47,034 bases of DNA from Candidatus Peribacteraceae bacterium (GCA_021734705.1 JAIPIJ010000001.1:1-47034); one strand, 5' to 3'; shown: positions 7,081-15,453, counted from the first letter of the stretch. Notes: a model not told the origin generated them from the sequence alone. A program made the numbers and translations.

Positions 7081-7482
7081 TTATCCATCTTGAGCAGAAT
7101 TGCTTCGTCGATTATTCCCAAGTCGGAACTTGGTGCGCTGATGGAAACGGCCGTTCCTGCCAAAAAGTTTTTTGGCTGTTTTATAGCAGCTAAGTGCGTC
7201 TAAATATTCGATTTTAGCTGTTAGTAATTTTGTTCCAATTATGTCGCAGGGAGATATTCTGCGTTCTGAATAAGTTATCCCTAATCCTAAGTTAAGTTCG
7301 CGTTTTTTAAGTAAGTCATTAAATCTCGCTGCGCATCTATTTAATCTATTTTCAGCCCTAGATAGTTCATTACAAGCTTTAGGATCAGTCTGCGGTATTC
7401 CAAATAAATTTCGCATTTTGTAACGTATCAATTCGGGTAATCTCTGAACCTCAAACGTAAAGGCGGAAATTTTTTCGAGCAT
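7081..7482 (-). CDS. helical orphan protein, 133 aa
   Basis: No family recognised. Starts MLEKISAFTFEVQRL; mostly helical by eye, strongly basic at the C-terminus (LFGRNGRFHQRTKFRLGNNRRSN), with five Cys and no signal peptide. The stop lies 5 nt from the tRNA-Val 3' end on the opposite strand. A nucleic-acid-binding role is possible from the charge but unproven. Confidence 0.5.
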   Translation of the reverse strand: MLEKISAFTFEVQRLPELIRYKMRNLFGIPQTDPKACNELSRAENRLNRCAARFNDLLKKRELNLGLGITYSERRISPCDIIGTKLLTAKIEYLDALSCYKTAKKLFGRNGRFHQRTKFRLGNNRRSNSAQDG

Positions 7483-7549
7483 AAGGATTTAGCCTATAAA
7501 AGGTAATGCACCTTGTCAACGCAGATTTCCTAAAAATCTGGAAAAGTTT

Positions 7550-7555
7550 TAAAAT
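7550..7555 (+). promoter_or_regulatory. -10 box of hisB
   Basis: TAAAAT exactly 6 nt before the GTG start of hisB; predicts a leaderless transcript starting at the GTG. Confidence 0.5.
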
Positions 7556-7561
7556 AACTTC

Positions 7562-8161
7562 GTGGCTCGAATGGCAAAAGTTTCCCGAAAAACCCTTGAG
7601 ACGGCGATCGCCATAGCTTTGAATTTAGATGGGCAAGGTGAGGCCAAAGTTCTGACCGGCATCGGATTTCTCGATCACATATTAGAAAGCTTAGCTAAGC
7701 ACGCTTCAATCAATCTCAAGATTAAGGCGGTGGGAGACCTGCACGTCGATCAGCATCACTTAGTCGAGGATCTTGGCATTGCGCTCGGTGAAGCTGTGGC
7801 TCAAGCGCTCAAAGACAAGCGTGGAATTATGCGCGCGGGGAGTGATGGCGCCTTCGCTTTTCCGATGGATGAAGCGCTGGCCTTGGCTGCGATTGATTTC
7901 GCAAATCGCACTAAGCTGGTTTTCAAAGTTAAGTTTCGCGAGAAGAAGGTCGGCGAACTAGAAACCAACGTAATCGAAGATTTCTTTGATGGTTTTGCAA
8001 ATGGCGCTCGCGCAAATGTTTATCTCGAAACGAAAAACTCGCGTAGCACGCACCACCAGGTCGAAGCACTTTTCAAAGCCTTTGCTCGGGCTTTGCGTGA
8101 GGCAGTTGCAGTGGATAAGCGGAATCTTAAGCGTGTGCCGAGTACGAAGGGAAAAATTTAG
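7562..8161 (+). CDS. hisB: imidazoleglycerol-phosphate dehydratase
   Basis: Catalyses the sixth step of histidine synthesis, dehydrating IGP to imidazole acetol-phosphate with two Mn ions per site. The 199-aa protein is the monofunctional type (no phosphatase domain). Metal-binding motifs are visible: GFLDHIL near residue 35, DQHHLVEDLG near 62 and STHHQVEALFKAFARAL near 162. GTG at 7562 is chosen because of the -10 position; an ATG at codon 4 is possible. hisH lies 0.5 kb downstream, separated by a four-helix-bundle gene; other his genes are absent from the window. Confidence 0.96.
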   Translation: MARMAKVSRKTLETAIAIALNLDGQGEAKVLTGIGFLDHILESLAKHASINLKIKAVGDLHVDQHHLVEDLGIALGEAVAQALKDKRGIMRAGSDGAFAFPMDEALALAAIDFANRTKLVFKVKFREKKVGELETNVIEDFFDGFANGARANVYLETKNSRSTHHQVEALFKAFARALREAVAVDKRNLKRVPSTKGKI

Positions 8162-8520
8162 GGAGTTGCTAGTTTCTGGCTGCTAGTTTCTAGAACCTTC
8201 TTCCTGAGTCCTGTGAGCATTCTTTTGATCAGCTCATCTTTTTTGGGGTGGACTAAATATTTCAGGTTTGTGGCAATTAAAATTTGGGTTTCTAGTTCTC
8301 CAGCAGAGCTTTTAGCTATTACTAAAAAATTAGAAAAATCTTTTTTTGTGATTCTGTCACAGCCTTCGGCTATGTTGGACGGGATCGAAACCGCAGCTCG
8401 ACGCATCTGAGAGGTGAGCCCGAATTTTTCACTCACCGGAAATTTTTCGGTTGCCCGATAAATCTCCATTACTAGATCCATGGATTTTTGCCACACCAGC
8501 AGTTTTTCAAAATTACTCAT
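8158..8520 (-). CDS. four-helix-bundle protein (23S rRNA intervening-sequence family)
   Basis: Belongs to the S23/IVP four-helix-bundle family first found in 23S rRNA intervening sequences and common as stray genes in CPR and Bacteroidetes. The motif MRRAAVSIPSNIAEGCDR near residues 41-58 is diagnostic, with FEKLLVWQKSMDLVMEIY at the N-terminus. Molecular role unknown; it is the size of accessory proteins of selfish elements. It is convergent with hisB and its last codons (ETSSQKLATP) are read from a heptanucleotide array, so the present C-terminus looks repeat-derived. Another array lies upstream, so the gene is flanked on both sides. Confidence 0.85.
   Translation of the reverse strand: MSNFEKLLVWQKSMDLVMEIYRATEKFPVSEKFGLTSQMRRAAVSIPSNIAEGCDRITKKDFSNFLVIAKSSAGELETQILIATNLKYLVHPKKDELIKRMLTGLRKKVLETSSQKLATP
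8164..8195 (-). repeat. heptanucleotide array at the 3' end of the four-helix-bundle gene
   Basis: Seven-nt periodicity of GTTGCTA and GTTTCTG/GTTTCTA-like units on the plus strand. It encodes the C-terminal tail of the minus-strand protein and starts right after the hisB stop. Confidence 0.65.
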
Positions 8521-8595
8521 AATTTTATTAAAAGATTTTTGATTCTATAAATTGAAGGACTATAAAACAACGAAAGATGAAATACATTTAATAAT

Positions 8596-8636
8596 TCTAG
8601 TTACTAGAAACCAGTAACCAGTAACCAGAAATCAGC
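8596..8636 (+). repeat. heptanucleotide array between the four-helix-bundle gene and hisH
   Basis: Units AACCAGT and AACCAGA with strict 7-nt spacing. The second array flanking the four-helix-bundle gene; a TTAAAAT box follows at about 8644, upstream of hisH. Confidence 0.7.
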
Positions 8637-8687
8637 ATCTAGGTTAAAATCACTCCTGATTAATCATTCACTTTAGCTGCCTAGAAC

Positions 8688-9332
8688 ATGATCGCCCTCG
8701 TCGACTATTGTGCCGGAAACCTACGTAGTGTTAAACGCGCGCTAGATTTCCTGAATCTTCAAAACGAAGTTACCAAAGATCCGAAAAAAGTTCGTGCAGC
8801 AGATGCGATTATTGTCCCGGGTGTAGGTGCGGCAGGTGCGGCCATGCGCGAGCTAGACCAAGTCGGACTTACAGAAGTTTTGCGCGAGGAAATTCCCAAG
8901 AAACCATTTTTGGGTATCTGTCTCGGCCTGCAAATTTTGTTTGAAAAGTCGGCTGAGGATAATGCCGAGTGTCTGGGGATTTTTAAGGGCAGTGTGGAGA
9001 AGTTTTCTAGCGCTGATATTAAAGTTCCACACATTGGTTGGAATCCGGTTGATTTTCCTTCGACAAGCTCCCATTCAGCAGGTTCAGGGCGTGCAGGACA
9101 GGCGAAGACTCCACAGATTATGGAGGGAATCAAATCTGGTACGCCGCTCTACTTTGTACACTCCTATTTTTCTAAACCAAAGAATCCTGAAATTGTGAAA
9201 GCAACCACGACTCACGGCGAAACTTTCCCAGCAGTGCTCAATCGCGACAAAATTTGGGCAGTACAATTTCACCCGGAGAAAAGCGGGGAGGCTGGATTGA
9301 AAATTTTAGATAATTTTGCGAAACTAATTTGA
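8688..9332 (+). CDS. hisH: imidazole glycerol phosphate synthase, glutamine amidotransferase subunit
   Basis: HisH hydrolyses glutamine and feeds ammonia to HisF to make IGP and AICAR. The class I amidotransferase triad is visible: nucleophile Cys78 in GICLGLQ, and His195/Glu197 in HPEKSG. At 214 aa it is about 15 residues long for the family. Residues 124-141 (PSTSSHSAGSGRAGQAK), between the conserved GWNPV and the FVHSY motif, are an insertion read from a CTTCGACAAGCTC-type repeat. HisF and hisA are not in the window. Confidence 0.95.
   Translation: MIALVDYCAGNLRSVKRALDFLNLQNEVTKDPKKVRAADAIIVPGVGAAGAAMRELDQVGLTEVLREEIPKKPFLGICLGLQILFEKSAEDNAECLGIFKGSVEKFSSADIKVPHIGWNPVDFPSTSSHSAGSGRAGQAKTPQIMEGIKSGTPLYFVHSYFSKPKNPEIVKATTTHGETFPAVLNRDKIWAVQFHPEKSGEAGLKILDNFAKLI
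9056..9108 (+). repeat. CTTCGACAAGCTC-type repeat inserted in hisH
   Basis: The DNA starts CCTTCGACAAGCTC, the opening of a repeat widespread between genes in many bacteria, and continues with GGTTCAGGGCGTGCAGG. It stays in frame and adds about 17 residues to HisH. Confidence 0.6.
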
Positions 9333-9362
9333 GCGAAAAGCTTTCTTTCGTTAAAATCACGC

Positions 9363-9389
9363 GGCTCTTATTAAAGATGATAAAGAGCC
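9363..9389 (+). other. hairpin after hisH
   Basis: GGCTCTT (9363-9369) pairs with 9383-9389. No T-run follows, so it is a weak terminator or a structured leader upstream of tRNA-Glu. Confidence 0.35.
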
Positions 9390-9408
9390 TTAAGGAGCTA
9401 TAAAGAAG

Positions 9409-9441
9409 ACTAATTACTAGAAACCAGTAACTAGTAACTTC
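9409..9441 (+). repeat. heptanucleotide array before tRNA-Glu
   Basis: Units such as AAACCAG and TAACTAG with 7-nt spacing, ending three bases before the tRNA 5' end. Confidence 0.65.
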
Positions 9442-9443
9442 GT

Positions 9444-9518
9444 GGGGCCATCGTCTAGTGGTTAGGACGCCAGGTTTTCATCCTGGTAACAGGGGTTCGA
9501 TTCCCCTTGGCCCTGCCA
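9444..9518 (+). tRNA. tRNA-Glu (anticodon TTC)
   Basis: Complete cloverleaf: acceptor GGGGCCA/TGGCCCT (one G-U), anticodon arm CCAGG-TTTTCAT-CCTGG giving TTC, T-loop GTTCGATTC, discriminator G, encoded CCA. The CCA also forms the start of a palindrome that follows. Confidence 0.95.
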
Positions 9519-9542
9519 ACCTTCGCTAAAGCTTCGGTTGGC
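9515..9542 (+). repeat. palindrome beginning at the CCA end of tRNA-Glu
   Basis: GCCAACC (9515-9521, including the tRNA CCA) pairs with GGTTGGC (9536-9542). The interior TTCG-CTAAAG-CTTCG matches the hairpins next to tRNA-Gln and the GIY-YIG gene. Confidence 0.7.
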
Positions 9543-9551
9543 TTCGCCAAA

Positions 9552-10961
9552 TCAGAAGTCATCCAGCATAGCTGTTGTCTCAAATTCTGGTGCGGCAGCA
9601 GGTGCGCTACCGGTTTTCTTTTTCTCAATGTCGAAGAAGCGCATCTGTTCTTTCTTGAACATTAGCTCAGCCCGGCCGGTTGGACCATTACGATTTTTAC
9701 GGATAAAGATATCAGTCATTCCCGGACGGTTGGAATCTTCCTCGTAGTAATCCTCGCGGTACATCATCATCACGATGTCGGCATCTTGCTCGATCGCTCC
9801 GGACTCACGTAGATCGGCGAGTTGCGGGATTTTGCCGGGACGGTTTTCAACAGCGCGGGACAACTGTGACAAAGCAATTATCGGAATCTTGAGCTCGCGG
9901 GCGAGGGATTTTAGGCTGCGGGAAATTTCACCGATCTCCTGGACTCGGTTACCCGCCCAAGCATTGGATTCGCAACTCATTAATTGCAAATAGTCGACGA
10001 TGAGCAGATCGAGCCCGTTCTCCATCTGCAGGCGCCGAGCTTTGGCACGGACTTCCATCACACTAGATCCGACGGAATCGTCGATAAAGAAGTTCGCCTT
10101 CGAGAGCTCATCCATCACTCCGCCGATCCGAGCGAACTCCTCGTCGGTCAGTTTGCCTTTGTGCAGCCGCCAAGAATCGACCCCGAGGAGCGAAGCAAAC
10201 ATCCTATCGACGAGCTGTTCTTTCGACATTTCAAGTGAGAGGAATCCCACCCGCTTGCCGCCGCGCAAGGCGACGTTTTGGGAAATATTCAACGCTAGCG
10301 CGGTCTTACCCATGGACGGGCGGGCGGCGATAATAACGAGATCCGCCGGTTTCAAGCCGGAGAGTAGGTTGTCCAGCCCGCGGAAATCTGTCGCTATGCC
10401 ACGAATAACATCTTTATCTTCGGCGTCGTGCAGTTCTGCGAATTCGTCGAAACGGGACTGCAGGACTTCTCGGATTGAAATGAACTTATCCTTGATTAAA
10501 TTTTGGGTAACCTTAAAAAGGCTCTGTTCAGCTTTCTCGAGCAGGCTGTTGGTCTCGCCGTCTTCTGCGAGAGCTAAGCCGGAAATTTCTCGGCCGGATG
10601 TGAGCAGTTTGCGTAGCGTCGATTTTTCTTTGACGATCTTGGCGTACTCTAGGATGTGGCTGGCAGTTGGTGTTTCTTCGGTCAGCTCAGCCAGGTAGCC
10701 GCGCCCGCCGATATCTTTCAGGATTTTTTTATCTTTCAGTTTTTGGGAAAGCGTGAGGAGATCGATGGGTGAGTGGCTGGAAAAAAGCTCGCTCATCGCA
10801 GCGAAAACTTTGCTATGGCGCGGGTCGTAAAAGTCATCCGCTTTCACCAAATCCGCAATTCGAATCATTGCATCTTTATCTATCAAAAGGCTACCAAGCA
10901 CTCCGCGCTCGGCTTCAAGCGAATGGGGGGCGACGACGCTAGAAAGTTTCTTTGGGTTCAA
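9552..10961 (-). CDS. dnaB: replicative DNA helicase
   Basis: Hexameric DnaB helicase that unwinds DNA at the replication fork. The 469-aa protein has the N-terminal helical DnaB domain (HSLEAERGVLGSLL near 13-26) and the RecA-like C-domain with Walker A RPSMGKTA at 214-221, Walker B LLIVDYLQLM and the RNGPTG(R) loop near 430. No intein. The TTG start lies 9 nt after TGCTAAAAT. The C-terminus lies just downstream of tRNA-Glu on the opposite strand. Confidence 0.97.
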   Translation of the reverse strand: MNPKKLSSVVAPHSLEAERGVLGSLLIDKDAMIRIADLVKADDFYDPRHSKVFAAMSELFSSHSPIDLLTLSQKLKDKKILKDIGGRGYLAELTEETPTASHILEYAKIVKEKSTLRKLLTSGREISGLALAEDGETNSLLEKAEQSLFKVTQNLIKDKFISIREVLQSRFDEFAELHDAEDKDVIRGIATDFRGLDNLLSGLKPADLVIIAARPSMGKTALALNISQNVALRGGKRVGFLSLEMSKEQLVDRMFASLLGVDSWRLHKGKLTDEEFARIGGVMDELSKANFFIDDSVGSSVMEVRAKARRLQMENGLDLLIVDYLQLMSCESNAWAGNRVQEIGEISRSLKSLARELKIPIIALSQLSRAVENRPGKIPQLADLRESGAIEQDADIVMMMYREDYYEEDSNRPGMTDIFIRKNRNGPTGRAELMFKKEQMRFFDIEKKKTGSAPAAAPEFETTAMLDDF

Positions 10962-10970
10962 GAGACGACG

Positions 10971-10979
10971 ATTTTAGCA
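10971..10979 (-). promoter_or_regulatory. extended -10 element of dnaB
   Basis: TGCTAAAAT on the minus strand, 9 nt before the TTG start; predicted leader 2-3 nt. Confidence 0.55.
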
Positions 10980-11032
10980 GAATTGATTGGTCGTCGGAAA
11001 AGACTTTCTAGAAAAATCTACTAGAAAAATAG

Positions 11033-11060
11033 TTGACAGATAAAATTTTTTATTTAAGAT
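11033..11060 (+). promoter_or_regulatory. full -35/-10 promoter of the 93-aa gene
   Basis: TTGACA (11033-11038), 16-nt spacer, TAAGAT (11055-11060). One of two promoters in the window with a consensus -35 box; the other also drives a small orphan gene (33701). Confidence 0.65.
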
Positions 11061-11082
11061 AAGATCTTCTAAAACAATTAAC

Positions 11083-11364
11083 ATGGGTAAAATTGAAGTC
11101 AAAATTAACGGCGGTCGTGTTACAGAGTGCAAGAAAATTAAAGGTCAGCCAGGATTTGAGATTGAATTTAGTCCTCCGCTAGATTTTCCCAACGGAACCA
11201 GGATAAAAGAAATTTTCTCTGATACACGCGCTGAAATTGGTGATATTATTGCAATAAACACTAGATATGAAGAAAGGGTTGATCCGGAGGGAAATCCTGA
11301 AACAGTGCTAGAAGTAATTAATATCGAGCATAGAGAAAAATCGGCAGATAAAGCAGCTGCCTAA
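11083..11364 (+). CDS. small acidic orphan protein, 93 aa
   Basis: No family recognised. Starts [21 protein letters not shown]; beta-rich by eye, with a C-terminal charged helix ([12 protein letters not shown]). No signal peptide. The strong consensus promoter suggests high expression. It is convergent with rpoD and overlaps its stop by 4 nt. Divergent from dnaB. Confidence 0.6.
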   Translation: MGKIEVKINGGRVTECKKIKGQPGFEIEFSPPLDFPNGTRIKEIFSDTRAEIGDIIAINTRYEERVDPEGNPETVLEVINIEHREKSADKAAA

Positions 11365-12515
11365 AAATTTCTAATCCGACTAGCAGCCGGATGGTCTTTC
11401 AGTTTCTGTAGGACTTTGGCTTCGATTTGGCGAATGCGTTCACGGGTGACGCCGAACTCTTTGCCGACTTCTTCGAGTGTGTGGCCGATGCCGTCGCCGA
11501 GACCGAAGCGCATTTTGACGATCTTGCGCTCACGCGGGGTGAGAAAACGCAGCATATCTCCGATAGCTTCATTGATCAGCTGCCGATTGGCTGCGTCGTT
11601 CGGTGCGAGGGATTGTTCATCTTCGATAAAGTCTTCCAATTTTGAATCTTCCTCAGCGCCCACGGGAGCCTCGAGTGAGACAATGTCTTGGCTAATCTTG
11701 AGAATGTGGCGAACCTTTTTGACTTCCAGATCCATTTCCGCGGCAATCTCCTCCGCAGTTGGCTCACGGCCGAGCTCTTGGACGAGGCGGCGTTGAGTGT
11801 GGGTAAGTTTATTGATCGTCTCGACCATATGCACCGGAATACGGATGGTGCGGGACTGGTCGGCAATAGCGCGGGTGATCGCTTGGCGAATCCACCAAGT
11901 CGCGTAAGTCGAAAATTTAAATCCACGGGACGGATCGAATTTCTCAACCGCGCGGAAAAGGCCGATAGAGCCTTCTTGAATGAGATCTAGGAAAGAAAGC
12001 CCGCGGCCGATATATTTCTTAGCAATTGAAACGACGAGACGGAGATTCGCTTCAGCCAGACTTTGTTTAGCTCCTTGATCGCCTTTGGCGATGCGTTTGG
12101 CAAGCTCGATTTCTTCCGGGGCAGAGAGTAGGGGCACTCGACCAATTTCTGAAAGATACATCCGGATTGAGTCTCCGGAAATCTCAGTCAGATCAGTAAA
12201 TTTCTTTTCCTTTTTAGCCTTCCGTTTGGCCGCCTTTTCGTCGACAACATCTTCCTCTTTTTTGGCCGGAGCCTTTTTGCGCCAATCGATTGCCTTCTTT
12301 TGGTCGACAATTTCAACACCGAGATCTTCCAAAATACCTACAAAACCTTCGATCAACTCTAGGTTATCCTCAATTGGCGGCAGAGCCGCTTCGATTTCTT
12401 GGTGCGTGACAAAACGCTGCTGACGGCCTTTTACGACCAACTCCCGCGCGCTCTTGGGGAATTTCTTCAGCTCTTCGTCACTCGGCTGAATGATAAATTT
12501 ACGGGTTTTTGCCAT
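11361..12515 (-). CDS. rpoD: RNA polymerase primary sigma factor (sigma-70 family)
   Basis: Directs RNA polymerase to housekeeping promoters. The 384-aa protein shows a short region 1.1 (residues 1-70), a Lys-rich linker, region 1.2 ([17 protein letters not shown]), region 2 ([36 protein letters not shown]), region 3 ([20 protein letters not shown]) and region 4.2 ([20 protein letters not shown]). As the probable housekeeping sigma it should recognise the TGCTAAAAT-type extended -10 elements seen across the window. Its own leader is about 30 nt, longer than most here. Confidence 0.97.
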   Translation of the reverse strand: MAKTRKFIIQPSDEELKKFPKSARELVVKGRQQRFVTHQEIEAALPPIEDNLELIEGFVGILEDLGVEIVDQKKAIDWRKKAPAKKEEDVVDEKAAKRKAKKEKKFTDLTEISGDSIRMYLSEIGRVPLLSAPEEIELAKRIAKGDQGAKQSLAEANLRLVVSIAKKYIGRGLSFLDLIQEGSIGLFRAVEKFDPSRGFKFSTYATWWIRQAITRAIADQSRTIRIPVHMVETINKLTHTQRRLVQELGREPTAEEIAAEMDLEVKKVRHILKISQDIVSLEAPVGAEEDSKLEDFIEDEQSLAPNDAANRQLINEAIGDMLRFLTPRERKIVKMRFGLGDGIGHTLEEVGKEFGVTRERIRQIEAKVLQKLKDHPAASRIRNF

Positions 12516-12584
12516 AAAAAAACGGAAAAAGAAATCGGGCGGTAGCGCGGATTTTACTCGTCTAGATTTATTTTTGCAAATTTT

Positions 12585-13391
12585 TTATCCATTCAATTCT
12601 GCCACTGCCGCTTCCCACATTGTCTCAAAAGTAACCGGTTTCCCGGTAAATTTTTCGAACTGATATACAGCCTGATTAACTAGCATTTGGAGGCCTTCAA
12701 TTGTTTTACATCCGGATTTTTTCGCGTCGGAAAGCAATTTAGTTTCGCGGGGGTTATAGACGATATCAAAAACTAGCGGCTTATGGTTATCGAAAAACTT
12801 TGGATCGACAAAGCTCTGGCCTGCGAATTTGCCTTGCATACCAAGAGGTGTCGCGTTTATAAGGATGTTCGGATTGTGCTGATCTAGGTTTGTGATTAGG
12901 TCTGTCGCCACCGCGAAATCTTTTTGAATACCTTCATATTCCCAAGCTTCCCGGGTGATTACTGTAACTTCACAATTTTGCTCCAATAGAGCAAAAACGA
13001 TAGCGCGGGCCGCTCCTCCGCCGCCCAGTACGACGACTTTTTTAGTCTCAATTGGATCTTCAAAAGAGTTTAGGAAACCCAGCCAGTCCGTATTATCACC
13101 CATCAATTTTTCGTCCTGCCAATAAACCGTATTGATAGCACCAATTTTTTTAGCGGCGTCAGTCACCTCGTCCAAAAATTTAATAACTTCAACCTTGTGC
13201 GGAATCGAAACCGAGAGCCCGTCAATTTTTCCGGTGCGAACTTCATTTTGAAAGAAGCTTTCCAGCTCTTCTGGTGGAATCTCAAAAAAATCGTAAGTAG
13301 CTTCGATACCGAGCTCACGGAAGGCCGCGGAATGCATTGCCGGAGAGAGGGAATGGCCGGCAGGGTAGGCGAGAATACCAAACTCTTTCAT
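12585..13391 (-). CDS. aroE: shikimate dehydrogenase
   Basis: Reduces 3-dehydroshikimate to shikimate with NADPH in the chorismate pathway. The 268-aa protein has the substrate motif HSLSPAMHSAAF (13-24), catalytic Lys66 in SIPHK, Asp102 in GDNTDW and the NADP-binding GGGGAAR (123-129). It is the last gene of a minus-strand run nusA-hicB-hicA-aroE and overlaps hicA by 4 nt, so it is probably expressed from upstream. trpA lies elsewhere in the window. Confidence 0.96.
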   Translation of the reverse strand: MKEFGILAYPAGHSLSPAMHSAAFRELGIEATYDFFEIPPEELESFFQNEVRTGKIDGLSVSIPHKVEVIKFLDEVTDAAKKIGAINTVYWQDEKLMGDNTDWLGFLNSFEDPIETKKVVVLGGGGAARAIVFALLEQNCEVTVITREAWEYEGIQKDFAVATDLITNLDQHNPNILINATPLGMQGKFAGQSFVDPKFFDNHKPLVFDIVYNPRETKLLSDAKKSGCKTIEGLQMLVNQAVYQFEKFTGKPVTFETMWEAAVAELNG

Positions 13392-13603
13392 TTTTTGAAG
13401 TCTTTTTCGGTTAAATTAGTCTGCTGCAAAATCGCTCGAAAAGTACCAAATGGAATCTCCTTTTCGCTCATTTTGACTATTGTAGTGAGCGGGGGATTAC
13501 CTCTTTTGCGGAACTTTGCATGACTGCCTTTTTGCGATATCAATGCAAAACCATTTTTTTTAATAACCTTAAGTAGTAGATTTAGAGGAATCGGGCTAGG
13601 CAT
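13388..13603 (-). CDS. hicA: HicA-type mRNA interferase toxin
   Basis: HicA toxins are small double-stranded RNA-binding-fold ribonucleases that cut mRNA. The 71-aa product has the conserved GSHAKFRKRG segment with catalytic His28, followed by a strand-helix pattern ending GTFRAILQQTNLTEKDF, matching the family C-terminus. The start overlaps hicB by 8 nt, giving an antitoxin-first order. It shares 4 nt with the start of aroE, so the pair sits inside a housekeeping operon. Confidence 0.88.
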   Translation of the reverse strand: MPSPIPLNLLLKVIKKNGFALISQKGSHAKFRKRGNPPLTTIVKMSEKEIPFGTFRAILQQTNLTEKDFKK

Positions 13604-13814
13604 ATTGCAGCGAAGATTGAACTATATTTGGACGTTCGATCTTGCTGAAGCTCAAATTAGATTTATCCTCAAAATACAATTCGAGAGCCTCTTGCAAGCT
13701 TGCCAACGCCTCTTTGCGCGTCTTACCAAAACTAGATACGTTCGTATTCAACGAAAGAGCGACAAAATATTTGCCCTCTTTCCAAACGACGCTTTTGAGA
13801 TTAATTCTTGGCAT
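13596..13814 (-). CDS. hicB: HicB-type antitoxin
   Basis: A 72-aa HicB-like protein: WKEGKYFVALSLNTNVSSFGKTRKEALASLQEALELYFED is the partial RNase H fold typical of HicB. It is short and lacks the usual C-terminal DNA-binding helix-turn-helix or ribbon-helix-helix, so it may neutralise HicA without autorepression. It starts 10 nt after the nusA stop. Confidence 0.85.
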   Translation of the reverse strand: MPRINLKSVVWKEGKYFVALSLNTNVSSFGKTRKEALASLQEALELYFEDKSNLSFSKIERPNIVQSSLQYA

Positions 13815-13824
13815 CGGTTTAATT

Positions 13825-15150
13825 TTAGATTACTTCTTCTTTTTTCTCATCTGTTTTGTCGGCCTCTACTTTTTTATCAGCAGCTTGCTCGGTTTGGGCT
13901 TCTGCTTCAGGCTCTTTTGCTTTCTTAGCTTCAGATTTTTTAGCCTCCTTCTCAGGCTTTTCTGTCTCATCGGCTTTTTCTTTTGCGGGCTGCTCTTTAT
14001 TCTCAGCTTCTGCTGCAGGTTCATCTGATTTCTCCTCAGCCTTCTTGGAAGTTTTCTTATCTTTGCCGTCGTCTTGATTTTCTGAGGCTTCGACTTCGAC
14101 TTCACCAGAAAGTTCAGCTGTATTGAGAACATCGATATCCCAGCCGAGAATCTCTCCGGCCAAGCGGACATTTTGGCCGTTTTTACCGATCGCCAATGCC
14201 CGCTGATCTTCGGCAACATAAACTTCGACGCGTTTCTCGTCTTCATGCTTCACGAAGTGATCTAGCTTGGCTGGGGAAAGCACCTCTTTCAACATCGTTT
14301 CGAAATCATCGGAATATTCGATCACATCAATTCTTTCGCCGTTGACTTCGTCAGTAATATTTTGAATCCTTACGCCTTTTTGGCCGACACAGGCGCCGAC
14401 AGGATCGACATTGGCTTCAGTAGAGTCGACGACGATTTTGCAGCGAATTCCTGCCTCGCGAGCGATATTTTTTACGACGACTGTACCATTACGAACCTCC
14501 GGAATTTCCAATTCCATCAGGCGGAAGATCAGGCGCGGATGTGTTCGGGAAACTTTGAGCATGGAACCCCGCGGAGTCAGCTCGACTTTTTCCAGATAAA
14601 CTTTGACCCGCTGACCCTGCTGGTAACGTTCGCGTGGAATCTGGTCACGGGGCTCGAGGATCGCAGTCGTACGGTCAAGCTCTAGATGGATGAAGCGCCC
14701 ATCCACTCGGTGGACTAGGGCGTTCAAGAGCTCATCCTCACGATCAGAATATTCTTCATAAATAGCTTTACGCTCGGCCTCTTGGATTTTTTGGATAATT
14801 ACTTGTTTTGCGCTTTGGGAAGCGATCCTACCGTAGTCGAAAGGTGTGACATCAATTTTAATTTTCGCGCCGACCTTGAGCCCTTTTTTGATCTGTTGCG
14901 CATCCTCAACGGAAATTTCCGCGTGGGGATTCTCGACTTTTTCGACAATTTTTTTGACGAGCAGGACGTTCGCTTTGCCGCTCTCGCGATCGAGGATGAC
15001 TTCGAGGTTTTGGTCACGATTGCCGAAGTCTTTGCGGTAAGCTGCTTTGATCGCTTCTTCGACTGCTTCGAAAACCGAATCGGCGTCGATTTTTTTCTCG
15101 TCGCAAAGTTGGTTGATCGCCGCAGCGAAGTTTTGGGGATTGAGATTCAT
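13825..15150 (-). CDS. nusA: transcription termination/antitermination factor NusA
   Basis: NusA binds RNA polymerase and nascent RNA, modulating pausing, termination and antitermination. The 441-aa protein has the N-terminal polymerase-binding domain (1-125), an S1 domain (about 130-200) and two KH domains (about 200-345, with PVGACVGQKGVRIQNI and AIGKNGQNVRLA). It ends in a 90-residue low-complexity Glu/Lys/Ala tail instead of the proteobacterial acidic repeats. Its leader contains a heptanucleotide array. HicBA and aroE follow in the same direction. Confidence 0.96.
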   Translation of the reverse strand: MNLNPQNFAAAINQLCDEKKIDADSVFEAVEEAIKAAYRKDFGNRDQNLEVILDRESGKANVLLVKKIVEKVENPHAEISVEDAQQIKKGLKVGAKIKIDVTPFDYGRIASQSAKQVIIQKIQEAERKAIYEEYSDREDELLNALVHRVDGRFIHLELDRTTAILEPRDQIPRERYQQGQRVKVYLEKVELTPRGSMLKVSRTHPRLIFRLMELEIPEVRNGTVVVKNIAREAGIRCKIVVDSTEANVDPVGACVGQKGVRIQNITDEVNGERIDVIEYSDDFETMLKEVLSPAKLDHFVKHEDEKRVEVYVAEDQRALAIGKNGQNVRLAGEILGWDIDVLNTAELSGEVEVEASENQDDGKDKKTSKKAEEKSDEPAAEAENKEQPAKEKADETEKPEKEAKKSEAKKAKEPEAEAQTEQAADKKVEADKTDEKKEEVI

Positions 15151-15154
15151 AAAA

Positions 15155-15186
15155 TAGGTTTTAGGTTCTGGGTGCTAGGTTGTAGG
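15155..15186 (-). repeat. heptanucleotide array in the nusA leader
   Basis: On the minus strand, units such as GAACCTA and AAACCTA with 7-nt period, ending shortly before the nusA ATG. Confidence 0.6.
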
Positions 15187-15255
15187 AAATAACCCGAATC
15201 TTAAACTCGAGTTCGGCGCTATTTTACAAAATCAATATCGTAAATACAATTTTTT

Positions 15256-15453
15256 TTACTGCTCAGCCAAAGCTCTTGCAGAAACAGCGTCACGAAATTT
15301 TTTACGGGCAGGCTTGATAAATTTCCACATTATACTTTGCCATTCAGGCAATAACACGGCTAACTTGCCCGCGACAAAATAGTCACAGTCTTTTTGGCCT
15401 AGTCTTCTAAAATCTCCGAAATATCTTGTGGTTTCAGGATCGCCTTTTGGCAT
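15256..15453 (-). CDS. small orphan protein, 65 aa
   Basis: Not recognised. The product starts MPKGDPETTRYFGDFRRLG and is basic, with Trp-containing middle (LPEWQSIMWKFIKPARKK). No signal peptide. Its leader ends in a TTTTTTTAAAAAATG-type sequence nearly identical to those of two other small orphan genes. It lies between nusA and purC, divergent from purC. Confidence 0.5.
   Translation of the reverse strand: MPKGDPETTRYFGDFRRLGQKDCDYFVAGKLAVLLPEWQSIMWKFIKPARKKFRDAVSARALAEQ

Noticed and set aside
10000-10698. A 232-codon plus-strand frame inside dnaB
   Set aside because: It is antisense to a well-supported helicase and shows a low-complexity Ser/Arg composition typical of shadow frames.
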